Positions 9,552 through 18,400 of a stretch of DNA of 64,000 bases are shown here, piece after piece. Under the pieces are notes generated by a model. That model did not search any database, was not told where the DNA came from, and was given only the letters and a program-made list of their open reading frames with translations. Position 1 is the first letter of the stretch; every line of letters starts with the position of its first letter. Origin of the DNA: Akkermansia muciniphila (GTDB taxonomy: Bacteria > Verrucomicrobiota > Verrucomicrobiia > Verrucomicrobiales > Akkermansiaceae); NCBI RefSeq assembly GCF_002884975.1, contig NZ_PJKB01000001.1, positions 1,078,596 to 1,142,595 of the forward strand. Reading direction: 5' to 3'. Made by a program: the position numbers and the translations under genes.

Positions 9552-11477
9552 TCAATTTTCCCCGGAAATTTCCCTTACCGCCTCCAACACCTGCTGTATG
9601 GAGATATTACGGTTGCAGGGAACGTCACGGTCGCACTCCTTCAGGAAACACGGAGTACAGCACTGGTGGCTGTACAGGGAGCGGTTGAAGAGGCCCATGG
9701 GCCGGTAAACGTCCGGAAGGCGGGTGGAAAACAGGGTCACCACCGGAAGGCCGCGGAAGGAGCAGAGAGCCGGAATGTCTCCATCTACCGCCACGGCCGC
9801 AGCCGCGCCGTCCATCACGGGGAACAGCGCTTCCGGCGTTCCCGCCGCCAGTTCCACATTCAGGCGCTCCGCCAGGGCGGCGGCGCGTTCACGGTCTTCC
9901 TCCAGGGCTGCCAGTACGGCCCTGCGCGGCAGGAGGGGGACGAGTTCCGCCCACTGCTCTTCACTCCACTCATTGGCCGGTCCCAGGCTGGAGAACGGGG
10001 CAATCAGAATGGGAGCTTCGTCCGGGACCTGTTCCTTCTTCACCGGGAACACGGCAGGCTGCCACGCATCCAGCCCATGCAGGCTTCCCAGTTCCAGATA
10101 GGACTGCACCCGGTGCATGGGGGGGGCGGCACGCAGCACGGGGGCCGTTACCCGGAATTTGTATTTCCGGGCGCCGGGGTGCGTATCCAGCCCGGAGAAC
10201 ATCATGGGCCCATACGGCTCCAGAGCCTTCAGGGTCTCCATGTCCTGGTCCAGCATGATGCCCATGTCCAGCGGGCCATCATTGTAAAATTCATCCGCTT
10301 CCAGCGCCTCCCGAAGCTGGTCCAGGGAGTCGTGCGGCAGCACATGGCTGACTTCCGGCATGGCCTTCCAGACCCCTGCCTGGGCGGACGGGCAGATGAC
10401 GTTCACCTGCACGTCGCACCGGGCGGCCTTCAAAACCCGGACCAGGGGAGCGGTCACCAGGGCTTCATCCAGAGCCTTCGGCATGGCCACCAGGATGCGG
10501 TACGGCTGCAGCTTCATGTTTTCCAGAAGCCGGGACGTTTTTTCATCCCGGGGAGGAAAGCGGTCAATGGATTTCCAGCGGTGGTGCATCCAGAACACGT
10601 CCAGCACGGATTTGCCGATCAAAGTTTCCAGGGCCCGGTTCACTTCCATGGTGTCTCCCGCCAGAGAACCGTCGGAACGGGAAAAATCCACCACATTCCC
10701 CATGTCGGATATCCAGTGCCCCGGAGAATCCGTGCGTACCGCTATCGCGACCATGCCCGCTCCGGTCCTTTTTTTCAGCAGGGCCGGCAACGGAGTGGTG
10801 CCGGTCACCTTCCCGAAAAACGGGACGTGCACCCCCTCCCAGACAAACTGGTCGCTCAGCACGCCAAGGGCCGCGCCCTCCTTAAGCAGCTTCATGGGCG
10901 CCTTGATGCCCCCCTCCTTGGAAAACATCTGCGTTCCCCTCTCCGTACGGCGCCTGTACACGTATTCCTCCATCAGCGGGTTGTCAAACTGGCGGTACAT
11001 GGACCCATAACGCTCCACTTCCGGGAAAAACACGCGTATCCTCGCCAGCGCCTCCCAATTGCCGGAGTGGGCGATGGCGCATACCTGCCCCCTCCCTTCC
11101 AGCACGGGAGCGGCAAATTCCTCATGACCCACAAGGGTAACGCATTTTTTCAACTGCTCATCCGTCAGGGTGGACGTCTTCGCAGAGCACAGGAAATTGG
11201 CGATCGTCCTTTTGAAATTTTCCCGGCTCAACTGCTGCAATTCCTTCCCGCGCAAGGACGGCCCCAGCACAATGCGCAGGTTCCTCTCCACGATTTTCCG
11301 CCTCTGCGGCAGCAGGTGCCATGCCACTCCACCCGCCACGCGCCCCAGACGGTAAAGCGTTTTCATGCCGATGAGCTTCAGCAGCCCCTCCATCAGCAGA
11401 AACCCTCTCATCCCCAGATGATGGGCAAACGTATTCCGGGGAGCCGGAGAGGAATCGGATGAAGGGGAACTAGTCAT
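9552..11477 (-). CDS. Fusion of LpxL/HtrB-type acyltransferase and GT9 (heptosyltransferase-like) glycosyltransferase
   Basis: A 641-residue protein starting at the ATG at 11475-11477. An open frame 15 codons longer is less likely. Residues of about 25-310 match lipid A late acyltransferases: a membrane-proximal N-terminus, the HSGNWE catalytic H(x4)E at 137/142, and a later SDQFVWEGVHVPFFG substrate motif. From about 326 (YRILVAMPKALDEALVTAPLVRVLK) a second Rossmann-type domain resembles ADP-heptose:LPS heptosyltransferases. It has an IAPFSS phosphate-loop region and a C-terminal cysteine cluster (CCTPC, KEC, PC). The two activities normally sit on separate polypeptides of lipid A and core biosynthesis. 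Here the fused enzyme probably acts on the inner face of the cytoplasmic membrane during LPS assembly. The order of action and sugar donor are unknown. Confidence 0.8.
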   Translation of the reverse strand: MTSSPSSDSSPAPRNTFAHHLGMRGFLLMEGLLKLIGMKTLYRLGRVAGGVAWHLLPQRRKIVERNLRIVLGPSLRGKELQQLSRENFKRTIANFLCSAKTSTLTDEQLKKCVTLVGHEEFAAPVLEGRGQVCAIAHSGNWEALARIRVFFPEVERYGSMYRQFDNPLMEEYVYRRRTERGTQMFSKEGGIKAPMKLLKEGAALGVLSDQFVWEGVHVPFFGKVTGTTPLPALLKKRTGAGMVAIAVRTDSPGHWISDMGNVVDFSRSDGSLAGDTMEVNRALETLIGKSVLDVFWMHHRWKSIDRFPPRDEKTSRLLENMKLQPYRILVAMPKALDEALVTAPLVRVLKAARCDVQVNVICPSAQAGVWKAMPEVSHVLPHDSLDQLREALEADEFYNDGPLDMGIMLDQDMETLKALEPYGPMMFSGLDTHPGARKYKFRVTAPVLRAAPPMHRVQSYLELGSLHGLDAWQPAVFPVKKEQVPDEAPILIAPFSSLGPANEWSEEQWAELVPLLPRRAVLAALEEDRERAAALAERLNVELAAGTPEALFPVMDGAAAAVAVDGDIPALCSFRGLPVVTLFSTRLPDVYRPMGLFNRSLYSHQCCTPCFLKECDRDVPCNRNISIQQVLEAVREISGEN

Positions 11478-11592
11478 AAGAAAACCGGAACGGATTTTAT
11501 ACGAATCCCTTCCGGTCCACAAACCCTTTGTGCGCCGTGCGGGCGGTCTTTATTTTTATTTCCAGCCGCAAGGAACCTAATCCGGGGAGTGT

Positions 11593-11859
11593 TCAAACCC
11601 GGCGGCGCATCATCATCACCGCCAGGCCCAGCGAAGCCGCCGCGGGTTCAGGAACGGAAGCCAGTCCCCACGCTTCCCGGACCAAGTCTTCCGTCAATAC
11701 GGAGCCGTACGCCTTGAAATCCGCTATCTGGAAAGAATTTCCCTCACTGGTGTTTCCGCCTACTGTCACCGTGCCATTTTGATTGCCGTTAAGGCCGGAG
11801 GATAACTGGGGCATACCCGCGAGTTGCGTTCCATCCAGAAAAATCTGAACATCCGTCAT
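11593..11859 (-). pseudogene. Remnant of a PEP-CTERM protein with lectin-like domain
   Basis: An 88-codon frame ends in SVPEPAAASLGLAVMMMRRRV. This is the PEP-CTERM sorting signal: a VPEP box, a short hydrophobic stretch and an arginine tail. The preceding part ([26 protein letters not shown]) looks like the last strands of a LamG/concanavalin A-like domain. The upstream in-frame sequence is open for only about 35 more codons without a start or signal peptide. This is therefore most likely the 3' end of a degraded surface-protein gene rather than a complete small protein. PEP-CTERM tails direct proteins to envelope processing by an exosortase. Confidence 0.5.
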
Positions 11860-11980
11860 CCGGGGTACGGTCTTTGTTGAGCCACCCTTCCCCGTCCGGC
11901 CCTTCTCCCCTTCCGCCTGCCATCCTGCGTTTGGCTCCCTCCGGAAAACGCAGCAATTTCACTTCCGGAAAAGAAATGAC

Positions 11981-12008
11981 TTTACAATTCTTAACTAAAC
12001 GGTATATT
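11981..12008 (+). promoter_or_regulatory. Promoter for rpmJ
   Basis: TTTACA at 11981-11986, a 16-bp spacer and TATATT at 12003-12008, 39 bp before the rpmJ start. Confidence 0.6.
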
Positions 12009-12047
12009 CCGTCTCCCGAACCGAACACCAAACCGGAGTTACACACC

Positions 12048-12212
12048 ATGAAAGTTCTTTCTTCCTTAGCCTCTATGAAGCGCCGCCACGCAGACTGCCA
12101 GATCGTGAAGCGCAAGGGCACGTTGTATGTGATTTGCAAGAGCAATCCCAAGTTCAAAGCCCGCCAGGGCGCCACGGCAGGTACGCGTCTTTCCAAAAAG
12201 GGCGTCAAGTAA
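12048..12212 (+). CDS. rpmJ: Ribosomal protein bL36, zinc-lacking type
   Basis: A 54-residue protein. [14 protein letters not shown] is followed by [19 protein letters not shown] and KFKARQG, the bL36 signature. Two positions that carry Zn ligands in the classical form, C in C-x-x-C and the H before RQG, appear as H/R and K here. It therefore resembles the zinc-free (C-minus) paralogue seen when genomes carry two bL36 genes. The extension [13 protein letters not shown] after the usual RQG end is longer than the classical 37-residue protein. The start at 12048 gives the canonical N-terminus. It has its own promoter and is followed by a terminator. Confidence 0.9.
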   Translation: MKVLSSLASMKRRHADCQIVKRKGTLYVICKSNPKFKARQGATAGTRLSKKGVK

Positions 12213-12237
12213 CCCCTGGCCCAACACAGATTTCAAG

Positions 12238-12271
12238 AAGACCGCCGCCCGCCGGGTGCCGGTCTTTTTTT
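12238..12271 (+). terminator. Rho-independent terminator after rpmJ
   Basis: AAGACCG at 12238-12244 pairs with CGGTCTT at 12260-12266, enclosing a GC-rich loop, followed by a run of T. It separates rpmJ from metX. Confidence 0.8.
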
Positions 12272-12298
12272 GCTGACAGAACACCTTCCCACACGTCC

Positions 12299-13438
12299 AT
12301 GCAGCTTCCCTCCGTCCAAACCAGATTTCTGGACCTCCCCGGCTCCTTTTCCCTGCGGAACGGAACCGTTCTGGACAAGGTGCGCGTGGCCTACGAGCAG
12401 TACGGAACCCTGACGCCGGAAAAGGATAACGTGATCCTCCTGTTTCACGCCCTTTCCGGCAGCCAGCACGCCTATGGCTATAATCCGGAGGTGCCGGGCA
12501 CCGGCTCCCTCTGGAAACCGGAAAATCATGAAGGGTGGTGGAACAGCATCATCGGCCCCGGCCGGCCGCTGGATACGGACCGCTTCTGCATCATCTGCGC
12601 CAATTACCTGGGCGGCTGCTACGGCACCACCGGCCCCGCCAGCCCCTGCCCTGCGGACGGACTGCCCTACGGCTCCCGCTTTCCGCACGTGGAGGCGGCG
12701 GACCAGGCCCGCCTTCAGGCACTCCTGCTGGACAGCCTGGGAATAGACCGCGCTCATCTGGTAGGGCCCTCCGTGGGCGGACTGATCGCCCTCAGCTTTG
12801 CGTGCCAATTCCCGGAACGGGTCCGGAGCTTCATTTCCATCGGTTCCGGATACCGGGCTTCCATTGAACACCGCCTGTCCCTGTTTGAACAAATCCTGGC
12901 CATTGAACTTGATCCGGATTTCCGCGGCGGGGATTATTACCAGGGTCCGGCCCCCAAAAAGGGGCTGGCGTTCGCGCGCATCATCGGCCACAAGGCGTTC
13001 GTATACCAGGAAGGGCTGGAACAGCGCGCCAGAAAGGAAGTGGGCGGCCAGTCCGGCCTGCTTACGTGGATGACGCCCACCCGCAGCACGCAGAGCTACA
13101 TGCTTCACCAGGGGACCAAATTTGCGGAGCGATTTGACGCCAACGCCTACATCCGCATTGCGGACATGTGGGCGGAGTTCGACATCCGCGACCACGCTCC
13201 GGACGGAATGTTTAAAACTGCTCTGGCAGGCTTCCGCCACGCAGGAATTCCCGCGCTCGTCTTTTCCATTGATACGGACTGCTGTTTCCGCCCGGCGGAA
13301 CAGAAGGATTTTGTGGAACAGTTCAAGGCCGCGGACATTCCCGTGGAGTTCCACGCCATTGTTTCCACCAAGGGGCACGATTCCTTCCTGCTGGAACCGG
13401 AGCTTTATGCTGAACCTATCCGCAGGGTTCTGGGGTGA
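12299..13438 (+). CDS. metX: Homoserine O-acetyltransferase family protein (MetX)
   Basis: A 379-residue alpha/beta-hydrolase-fold acyltransferase of methionine biosynthesis that acylates homoserine with acetyl-CoA (succinyl-CoA in some members). The nucleophile elbow is VGPSVGG with Ser158. The proposed Asp327 (SIDTDCCF) and His360 (KGHDSF) are 33 residues apart, the spacing of characterised MetX. The segments FHALSGSQHA, GCYGTTGP and the N-terminal PGSFSLRNG also fit the family. The usual GGSMGG nucleophile motif is altered to GPSVGG. The start at 12299 follows the rpmJ terminator by 28 bp; an in-frame extension back to 12134 overlaps rpmJ and is rejected. Confidence 0.92.
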   Translation: MQLPSVQTRFLDLPGSFSLRNGTVLDKVRVAYEQYGTLTPEKDNVILLFHALSGSQHAYGYNPEVPGTGSLWKPENHEGWWNSIIGPGRPLDTDRFCIICANYLGGCYGTTGPASPCPADGLPYGSRFPHVEAADQARLQALLLDSLGIDRAHLVGPSVGGLIALSFACQFPERVRSFISIGSGYRASIEHRLSLFEQILAIELDPDFRGGDYYQGPAPKKGLAFARIIGHKAFVYQEGLEQRARKEVGGQSGLLTWMTPTRSTQSYMLHQGTKFAERFDANAYIRIADMWAEFDIRDHAPDGMFKTALAGFRHAGIPALVFSIDTDCCFRPAEQKDFVEQFKAADIPVEFHAIVSTKGHDSFLLEPELYAEPIRRVLG

Positions 13439-13746
13439 GGAAAGAGTTTCCATCCAGAAAACGCATCCTTGCCGGGTGGTTCAAAATAGCCTCCGCAACG
13501 TTCCGGGCTGCAGATCAGGCGCAAAAGCAGGCGATCCGTTTGCGGTTGAACGGCCCTTGTGAAAGCTTCAAAAAAAGTGAAACTCCATACTTTTCTGTAG
13601 CGCCGTGCCCATCCAAACAAGCCTGGAAGACGGATTGACAGGCGCCATTCCCGGCTTTAGCCTGTCCCTTACGGCCATAGATGCTTCCGGGCGTCATGGG
13701 AACCAGCAGGACCTGCCAAGTCCGCCGCTTACCAGGAAAAAAGAAT
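13439..13746. other. Intergenic region after metX
   Basis: About 308 bp without a convincing gene. An in-frame upstream extension of the DUF1330 gene exists from 13681 but has no family resemblance. I see no clear terminator or riboswitch here. Confidence 0.5.
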
Positions 13747-14058
13747 ATGAGTTACTATTTTATTGTCACGGTTTCTTTAACCGGAGATGCCCACTCCCCG
13801 TATGATTCCTATGTCAGGGAAGTGAAGCCCATTGTTGAAAAGCACGGCGGCGAATACCTGGCCAGGACCAACGAGGTTATTCCGTTGACTGACGGCTGGA
13901 ACCCGGACCGTGTGATTATCATCCGGTTTCCCTCCAGGGAAAAGCTGGAACGCTGCTTTTCCTCAGAAGAGTACCGGCAGATCAAATCCCTGCGTGAGGA
14001 TTCCGTGAAAAGCCATGCCATCATCGTGAAGGGAACGGATGGTGATGAAGATCTGTAA
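13747..14058 (+). CDS. DUF1330 domain protein
   Basis: A 103-residue protein with the dimeric alpha/beta-barrel DUF1330 pattern: MSYYFIVTVSLTG, a central YVREVKPIVEKHGGEYLARTNE, then VIIIRFPSREKLERCFSSEEYR and a terminal segment with SHAIIVKG. These proteins resemble small ferredoxin-like-fold monooxygenase-type proteins, but no enzyme activity has been settled for the family. The start at 13747 follows a purine-rich AGGAAAAAAG stretch. The next gene starts at 14039 inside this one (20-bp overlap), so the two are translationally coupled. Confidence 0.8.
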   Translation: MSYYFIVTVSLTGDAHSPYDSYVREVKPIVEKHGGEYLARTNEVIPLTDGWNPDRVIIIRFPSREKLERCFSSEEYRQIKSLREDSVKSHAIIVKGTDGDEDL

Positions 14059-14911
14059 AGGGCTGCACCAGATCCGGGTGGATTTCCAGGTGACGCCTGA
14101 AATCAAGCGGTTTGTGTATATCTACCTTATTGAGGGGGCCGCCTGCTACCTGGTTGATTCCGGCGTAGGCGGAAGCGAGAAGGCCATTTTTTCCTACATG
14201 CAGGGAATAGGACGGAAACCGGAGGAGATTAAAGGGATTTTCCTGACACACGCGCACCCGGACCACATCGGCAGTGCATCCGTCATCAGGGAACTCACGG
14301 GCTGCACCGTTTATGCAAGCCAGGGGGAGCGACGGTGGATTGAGAATATTGACCTGCAATTCAAGGAACGCCCCATTCCCAACTTCCACGCGCTGGCAGG
14401 GGCATCCACCCAAGTGGACACCGTAGTCCGGGACGGAGACGTCATCACGCCGGAACCGGGGATGGAAATCAAGGTTGTGGGGTCCCGGGGACATTCCTGT
14501 GACGGGGTCTCCTATTGGCTGCGGGACCGGGAGGCCCTGTTTACCGGAGACGCCATTCCCGCGGAGAATGACGTTCCCATTTACATCAACAAGGACTGGA
14601 GCATCCACACCCTGCACCGCCTGGCGAATCTTTCCCCGGTACGGTTTTACTGCCCCGCATGGGACAAGGCTTACACGGGCCTTGAAGGCACGGAAGCCAT
14701 CGCTCGGGCGCTGGACCTCATTGAAGATATCCAGAGGGGAGTGGATGCCGTAATAAACAGCCGGCCCGCGGCGGACAGGGCCACGCTGACCAGTCAAATC
14801 TGCACGGAGCTGGGCATGGAAAGATTTTTAAGGAATCCCCTGTTTGCCGGAACGATCGCGTCACACCTGCCCTCCGGTATGCTGGATATTTTCCCACAGG
14901 GTCCTAAATAA
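14039..14911 (+). CDS. MBL-fold metallo-hydrolase
   Basis: A 290-residue metallo-beta-lactamase-fold hydrolase. The di-metal motif THAHPDHIG (HxHxDH) lies near residue 77. It is followed by a further ligand His in GSRGHSCDGVSYWL and an Asp in FTGDAIP. The C-terminal third is helical. The family covers glyoxalase II-like thioesterases, lactonases and phosphodiesterases, and the substrate cannot be assigned. Starts at 14039 and 14045 are both possible. It overlaps the DUF1330 gene by 20 bp, which suggests a shared function. Confidence 0.85.
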   Translation: MVMKICKGLHQIRVDFQVTPEIKRFVYIYLIEGAACYLVDSGVGGSEKAIFSYMQGIGRKPEEIKGIFLTHAHPDHIGSASVIRELTGCTVYASQGERRWIENIDLQFKERPIPNFHALAGASTQVDTVVRDGDVITPEPGMEIKVVGSRGHSCDGVSYWLRDREALFTGDAIPAENDVPIYINKDWSIHTLHRLANLSPVRFYCPAWDKAYTGLEGTEAIARALDLIEDIQRGVDAVINSRPAADRATLTSQICTELGMERFLRNPLFAGTIASHLPSGMLDIFPQGPK

Positions 14912-14964
14912 AAAAATAGCCAAATTCCGGTGAACCCAAACCGGGGTTGGGCTGTCCCACTCCT

Positions 14965-15375
14965 ATGACTGATACTCATTACACCTCCGAAACGGAGAAT
15001 GTCGGACAGTTCCGCTGTGAAAGCACCTATATTCCCTCCAATATCACCTTTGCCACCGACCTGCCCGCTTCCTTTGAAGGCCGCGCAGAGTTCCCCTCCC
15101 CCGGTGTGATGCTCGGTTCCACGCTTGCCTCCTGCATGATCAGCCTGGTTTCCGTAGTTGCGGCCAGAAAGGGAGTGGACCTGAAAGGCATGCGCATTCT
15201 CGCGCGTCCGGTGGAATCCTCCAAGGGGATTGAAAAGATTGAACTGAAGGCCATCATGCCCCTGGAAGGCACCCATCCCCTCCGCGCCATGCTGGAAAAG
15301 ACGGCCCTGAGCTGCCCGGTGCACCAGGCGCTCCGCCCGGACCTGGAAACGCCCATCGAATGGGAATGGAAGTAA
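14965..15375 (+). CDS. OsmC/Ohr family peroxiredoxin-like protein
   Basis: A 136-residue OsmC-fold protein. Two conserved cysteines, Cys57 (LASCMISL) and Cys117 (LSCPVHQAL), match the redox pair that reduces organic hydroperoxides in Ohr/OsmC proteins. The pattern FPSPGVMLGSTLASC is characteristic. The start was set at 14965; an ATG at 14947 is possible but adds six non-conserved residues. It probably protects an oxygen-exposed mucosal anaerobe from peroxides. A strong terminator follows. Confidence 0.85.
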   Translation: MTDTHYTSETENVGQFRCESTYIPSNITFATDLPASFEGRAEFPSPGVMLGSTLASCMISLVSVVAARKGVDLKGMRILARPVESSKGIEKIELKAIMPLEGTHPLRAMLEKTALSCPVHQALRPDLETPIEWEWK

Positions 15376-15422
15376 CGGGAAGTTCTGACAGTTAATATTC
15401 AGCATCCTTCCTAAAAATGACG

Positions 15423-15463
15423 AAGAAGGCCGTCCCGGAGAGTTCCGGAACGGCCTTCTTTTT
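15423..15463 (+). terminator. Rho-independent terminator between osmC-like gene and giant autotransporter
   Basis: AAGAAGGCCGT (from 15423) pairs with ACGGCCTTCTT (to 15460), with additional inner pairing CCGGA/TCCGG, followed by T residues on the plus strand. It lies between convergent genes and may act for both. Confidence 0.85.
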
Positions 15464-15481
15464 AGCCGGGGTTTCCTTCCT

Positions 15482-18400
15482 TTAGAAGTTGTAGCGGTAG
15501 CCGATGCTTCCGTTGATGGAGCTGGAGCCGCTGCGGATGTCCGCATTCCCGTCCGCAAAGATGATGCTCTGCGTGCCTACCGGGATGCTCAGGCCCACGC
15601 CAACCTGGAAGGCCGTAGCCCCCACCTTGGCGCCGTATACCGGACGCGTGTAGGAGGGGTCAGCCAGGAAGCCCACATTGGCCTGCCCGCGGCGGTCGCC
15701 CATGTCCTGGGAGACGTTCGCCCGTACTTCCCCCAGCGCTTCACGCCCGAAGAGGTTGGAGCCCAGGAGGCCGGAGAGCCTGGCGCCCACGGCAACGGCC
15801 GCCGTGGTCAGCTTCTGCTCTTCCACCCTCAGTCCGGCGTTTCCGGCGGAACCGCTTTCACTGTACCCGTCCATGCGCGTCGTCACGATGGAGGCGTTGA
15901 ACAGGGGCTGGAGAATCACACTCTTGTCTTCATTGAGGGCGATGTCATATGCCAGTTCATACATGGCGCCGAAGCCGGAACCGGTCGTACTGCCGTGGGC
16001 CTGGTAGGAGCCCGTGCCGTAGTCCACCGTGCGCGTGAGCTTGGCATCATTCCAGCCGCCCGTCAGAACCAGCAGGTGGGACCACTTGCGGGTCTGGTAG
16101 CGGGCGAACAGGTTGACGTAGTAGCTGTCCAGGTCTCCGTCCGCCGTATCCGCCGCATTCGCGGTCAGGCTTCCGTAGTTGGCCGTGAACGCCGCGCCCG
16201 CGGTGAGGTGGTCGTTGATATCCACGTCCATTCCCACCGTTCCGCCCCAGGTGGAGAGTTTGTAGCCGCTCTCGTCTCCCTTGGCGTCCAGCTTGGCGTA
16301 GGACCCGGTGCCCTGCATCCACATGTGGAAGTAAGGCATGTCTTCATTGATGTATGCGGGGTTTACGCCCATTTGCGCCACGCGGTTGCGGATCCAGCCC
16401 ATCTGGTCACGCAGGGAGTCCCGCTGGGCGATGCCCAGGCTGGTGACCGTACTGCCCGCAGCGGCGGCCAGCTTGCGGGCCGCTCCGGAGTAATCCCCGC
16501 TGTTCTGTGAGAGCAGCACGGAGGTGTAAAGGTCACGCAGGGTAGTGCCTTCCTCCATGTGGTAGCGGGAGTTCCAGAGCAGGTCCGCCCCGGTGGATGC
16601 GTTCCGCGTGAGGGAGGAGTCACGGAAGATGTTTTCCGTGCGCGCCGTCCCGGTGAGGATGATGGCCGTCATGCTGTCATTGGTGGCCAGGTGCAGGTTT
16701 TCATACAGGGAGCTGAGGATCATGTCCTGAAGGGTGACGTTGTCCCCCAGGGAGACCAGAGCGCCGTCCGTCGTCTTGAACAGTTCCATGTTCAGCGTTT
16801 CCGTATTTCCGGTGACCAGGGTATCCAGGTTGTTCATGACCAGCGTGACTTCTCCCGTTCCGTCACCCAGCGTAATGTTTCCGCTGGACGTGACGAACGG
16901 ATTCCCCAGCCCCTCCATTGTTGTGGAAGAGGTCGTGATGGTCACTGTGCTGTTCCCCGTTACGCTCAGGCCGTCCGTTCCCAGCGTGAGCTGGGTTTTG
17001 GGATCAGCCGCGCTGCCGATGTTAAGCGTTCCGCCGTTTACCGTGATGCCCTTGTAGGCGGCCTGCGCCGGATTGCCGCCTTCCGCCGGCGCTCCGGCCA
17101 GGGTCAGCGCGCCGCCGTCGGTCACGTTCAGGTTGTAGCCGGCGTTGCCCGCGCCCTTGAGGGTTTGCACGCTGCTGTTGCCGGATTTGAAGTTGAGCGT
17201 TCCGGAAGCCCCGTCCAGCGTACCGGTGAAGGTATGGGAGGCGGAGGAGTCCACCGTCATTTCCGCGCCGCTCAGCTTCAGGGCGCCACCGCCCGCCAGG
17301 CCGGAGACCGTGTTCACGGAACCAGCCGCGGTGGAAAGCGCGGAACCTTCGCGGATATCCAGCAGAACGCCGTCCAGGGAGGAGCCGTTGCCCAGCGTCA
17401 GGGAGGAGTCCGTTCCCTCCCCGCCCAGGGTCAGCGTGCCGTCCCCGGAGATGGTCACGTCCGTCACATGGCTGCCGGCCTGCTGGCCAGTGACCACGAG
17501 CTGGGCGCCTTTACCCAGGTCCAGGGTTCCGCCGCCCGTGCCGGAAGCCAGGTTTTCCACCGTCGTCACACGGGAGGCGCCGTCATTCCGGCCATCCAGC
17601 GTGATGTCTCCGCCGGCGAGTTCCAGCGTAGTGAGGCTGTTGCCTGTGCCGTTCAGGACGATGTTCCCTTCCGTGGAGCTCAGCTTGGAGTCATTCCCCG
17701 TGAAGTTGCCTTCCACGGTGAGGGTTTCCGCGCCTTTCTTGACGAAGTCCACATGGTCCCCGCTGATGGTGCCGCCGTAGCTGTTGCCGCCGGCGTCCAC
17801 GTTCTGGATCAGGTCCACCACGGCATGGTTGGCTGCCGCATCCGCCGCCGTATTCGTCACCACCAGGGCGCCGTTGCTGCCGATCAGGTTGCTGACTTTC
17901 AGGCCGTCCCCGTTCCGGGAGGCGTCCGGGGCTCCGTTCAGGCTTATATTAAGCGTGGTTCCGTTAATGCCCACGGCCTTGTAGGGGTCCAGGGCGGCGT
18001 AGTCGGTGATGTTGGGATTGTCGGAATTGGGGGAGGTGTCCACCAGGTAGACAAGGTCCGTATTGCCGCTGACCATCAGCGTTCCGTCCGCACCCAGGAC
18101 TTCCGTCACCGCATAGCCCAGGGAGGCCAGCAGCGGGGAGAAGCCGATCTGCTTGTAGTTGTCCACCGTCAGCGTTCCCGTCGTCAGCACCAGTCCCACG
18201 CCGTCAGCGGAATCCCGGTTGGCGGCGAGCAGGTCCAGGACGCCCTGGTTGCTGAGGTTGATAGTCGTGGTGGCGGCGGAGAGCGTCAGGCTGTCCGCGT
18301 CAATGACGCCCTGCCCGGTTGTTCCGCCCGCGGTAAGGCTGCCGCTGTCCAGTTTGAGCGTCACCGTTTTGCCCGTCATGTCCAGAGGGCCGGAAACTCC

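Noticed and set aside
11789-12208. A 139-codon minus-strand frame across the rpmJ region
   Set aside because: It lies antisense to rpmJ and its promoter and shows no recognisable domain.
12134-12298. Extended N-terminus for MetX
   Set aside because: It would overlap rpmJ and the terminator, and the family N-terminus begins at 12299.
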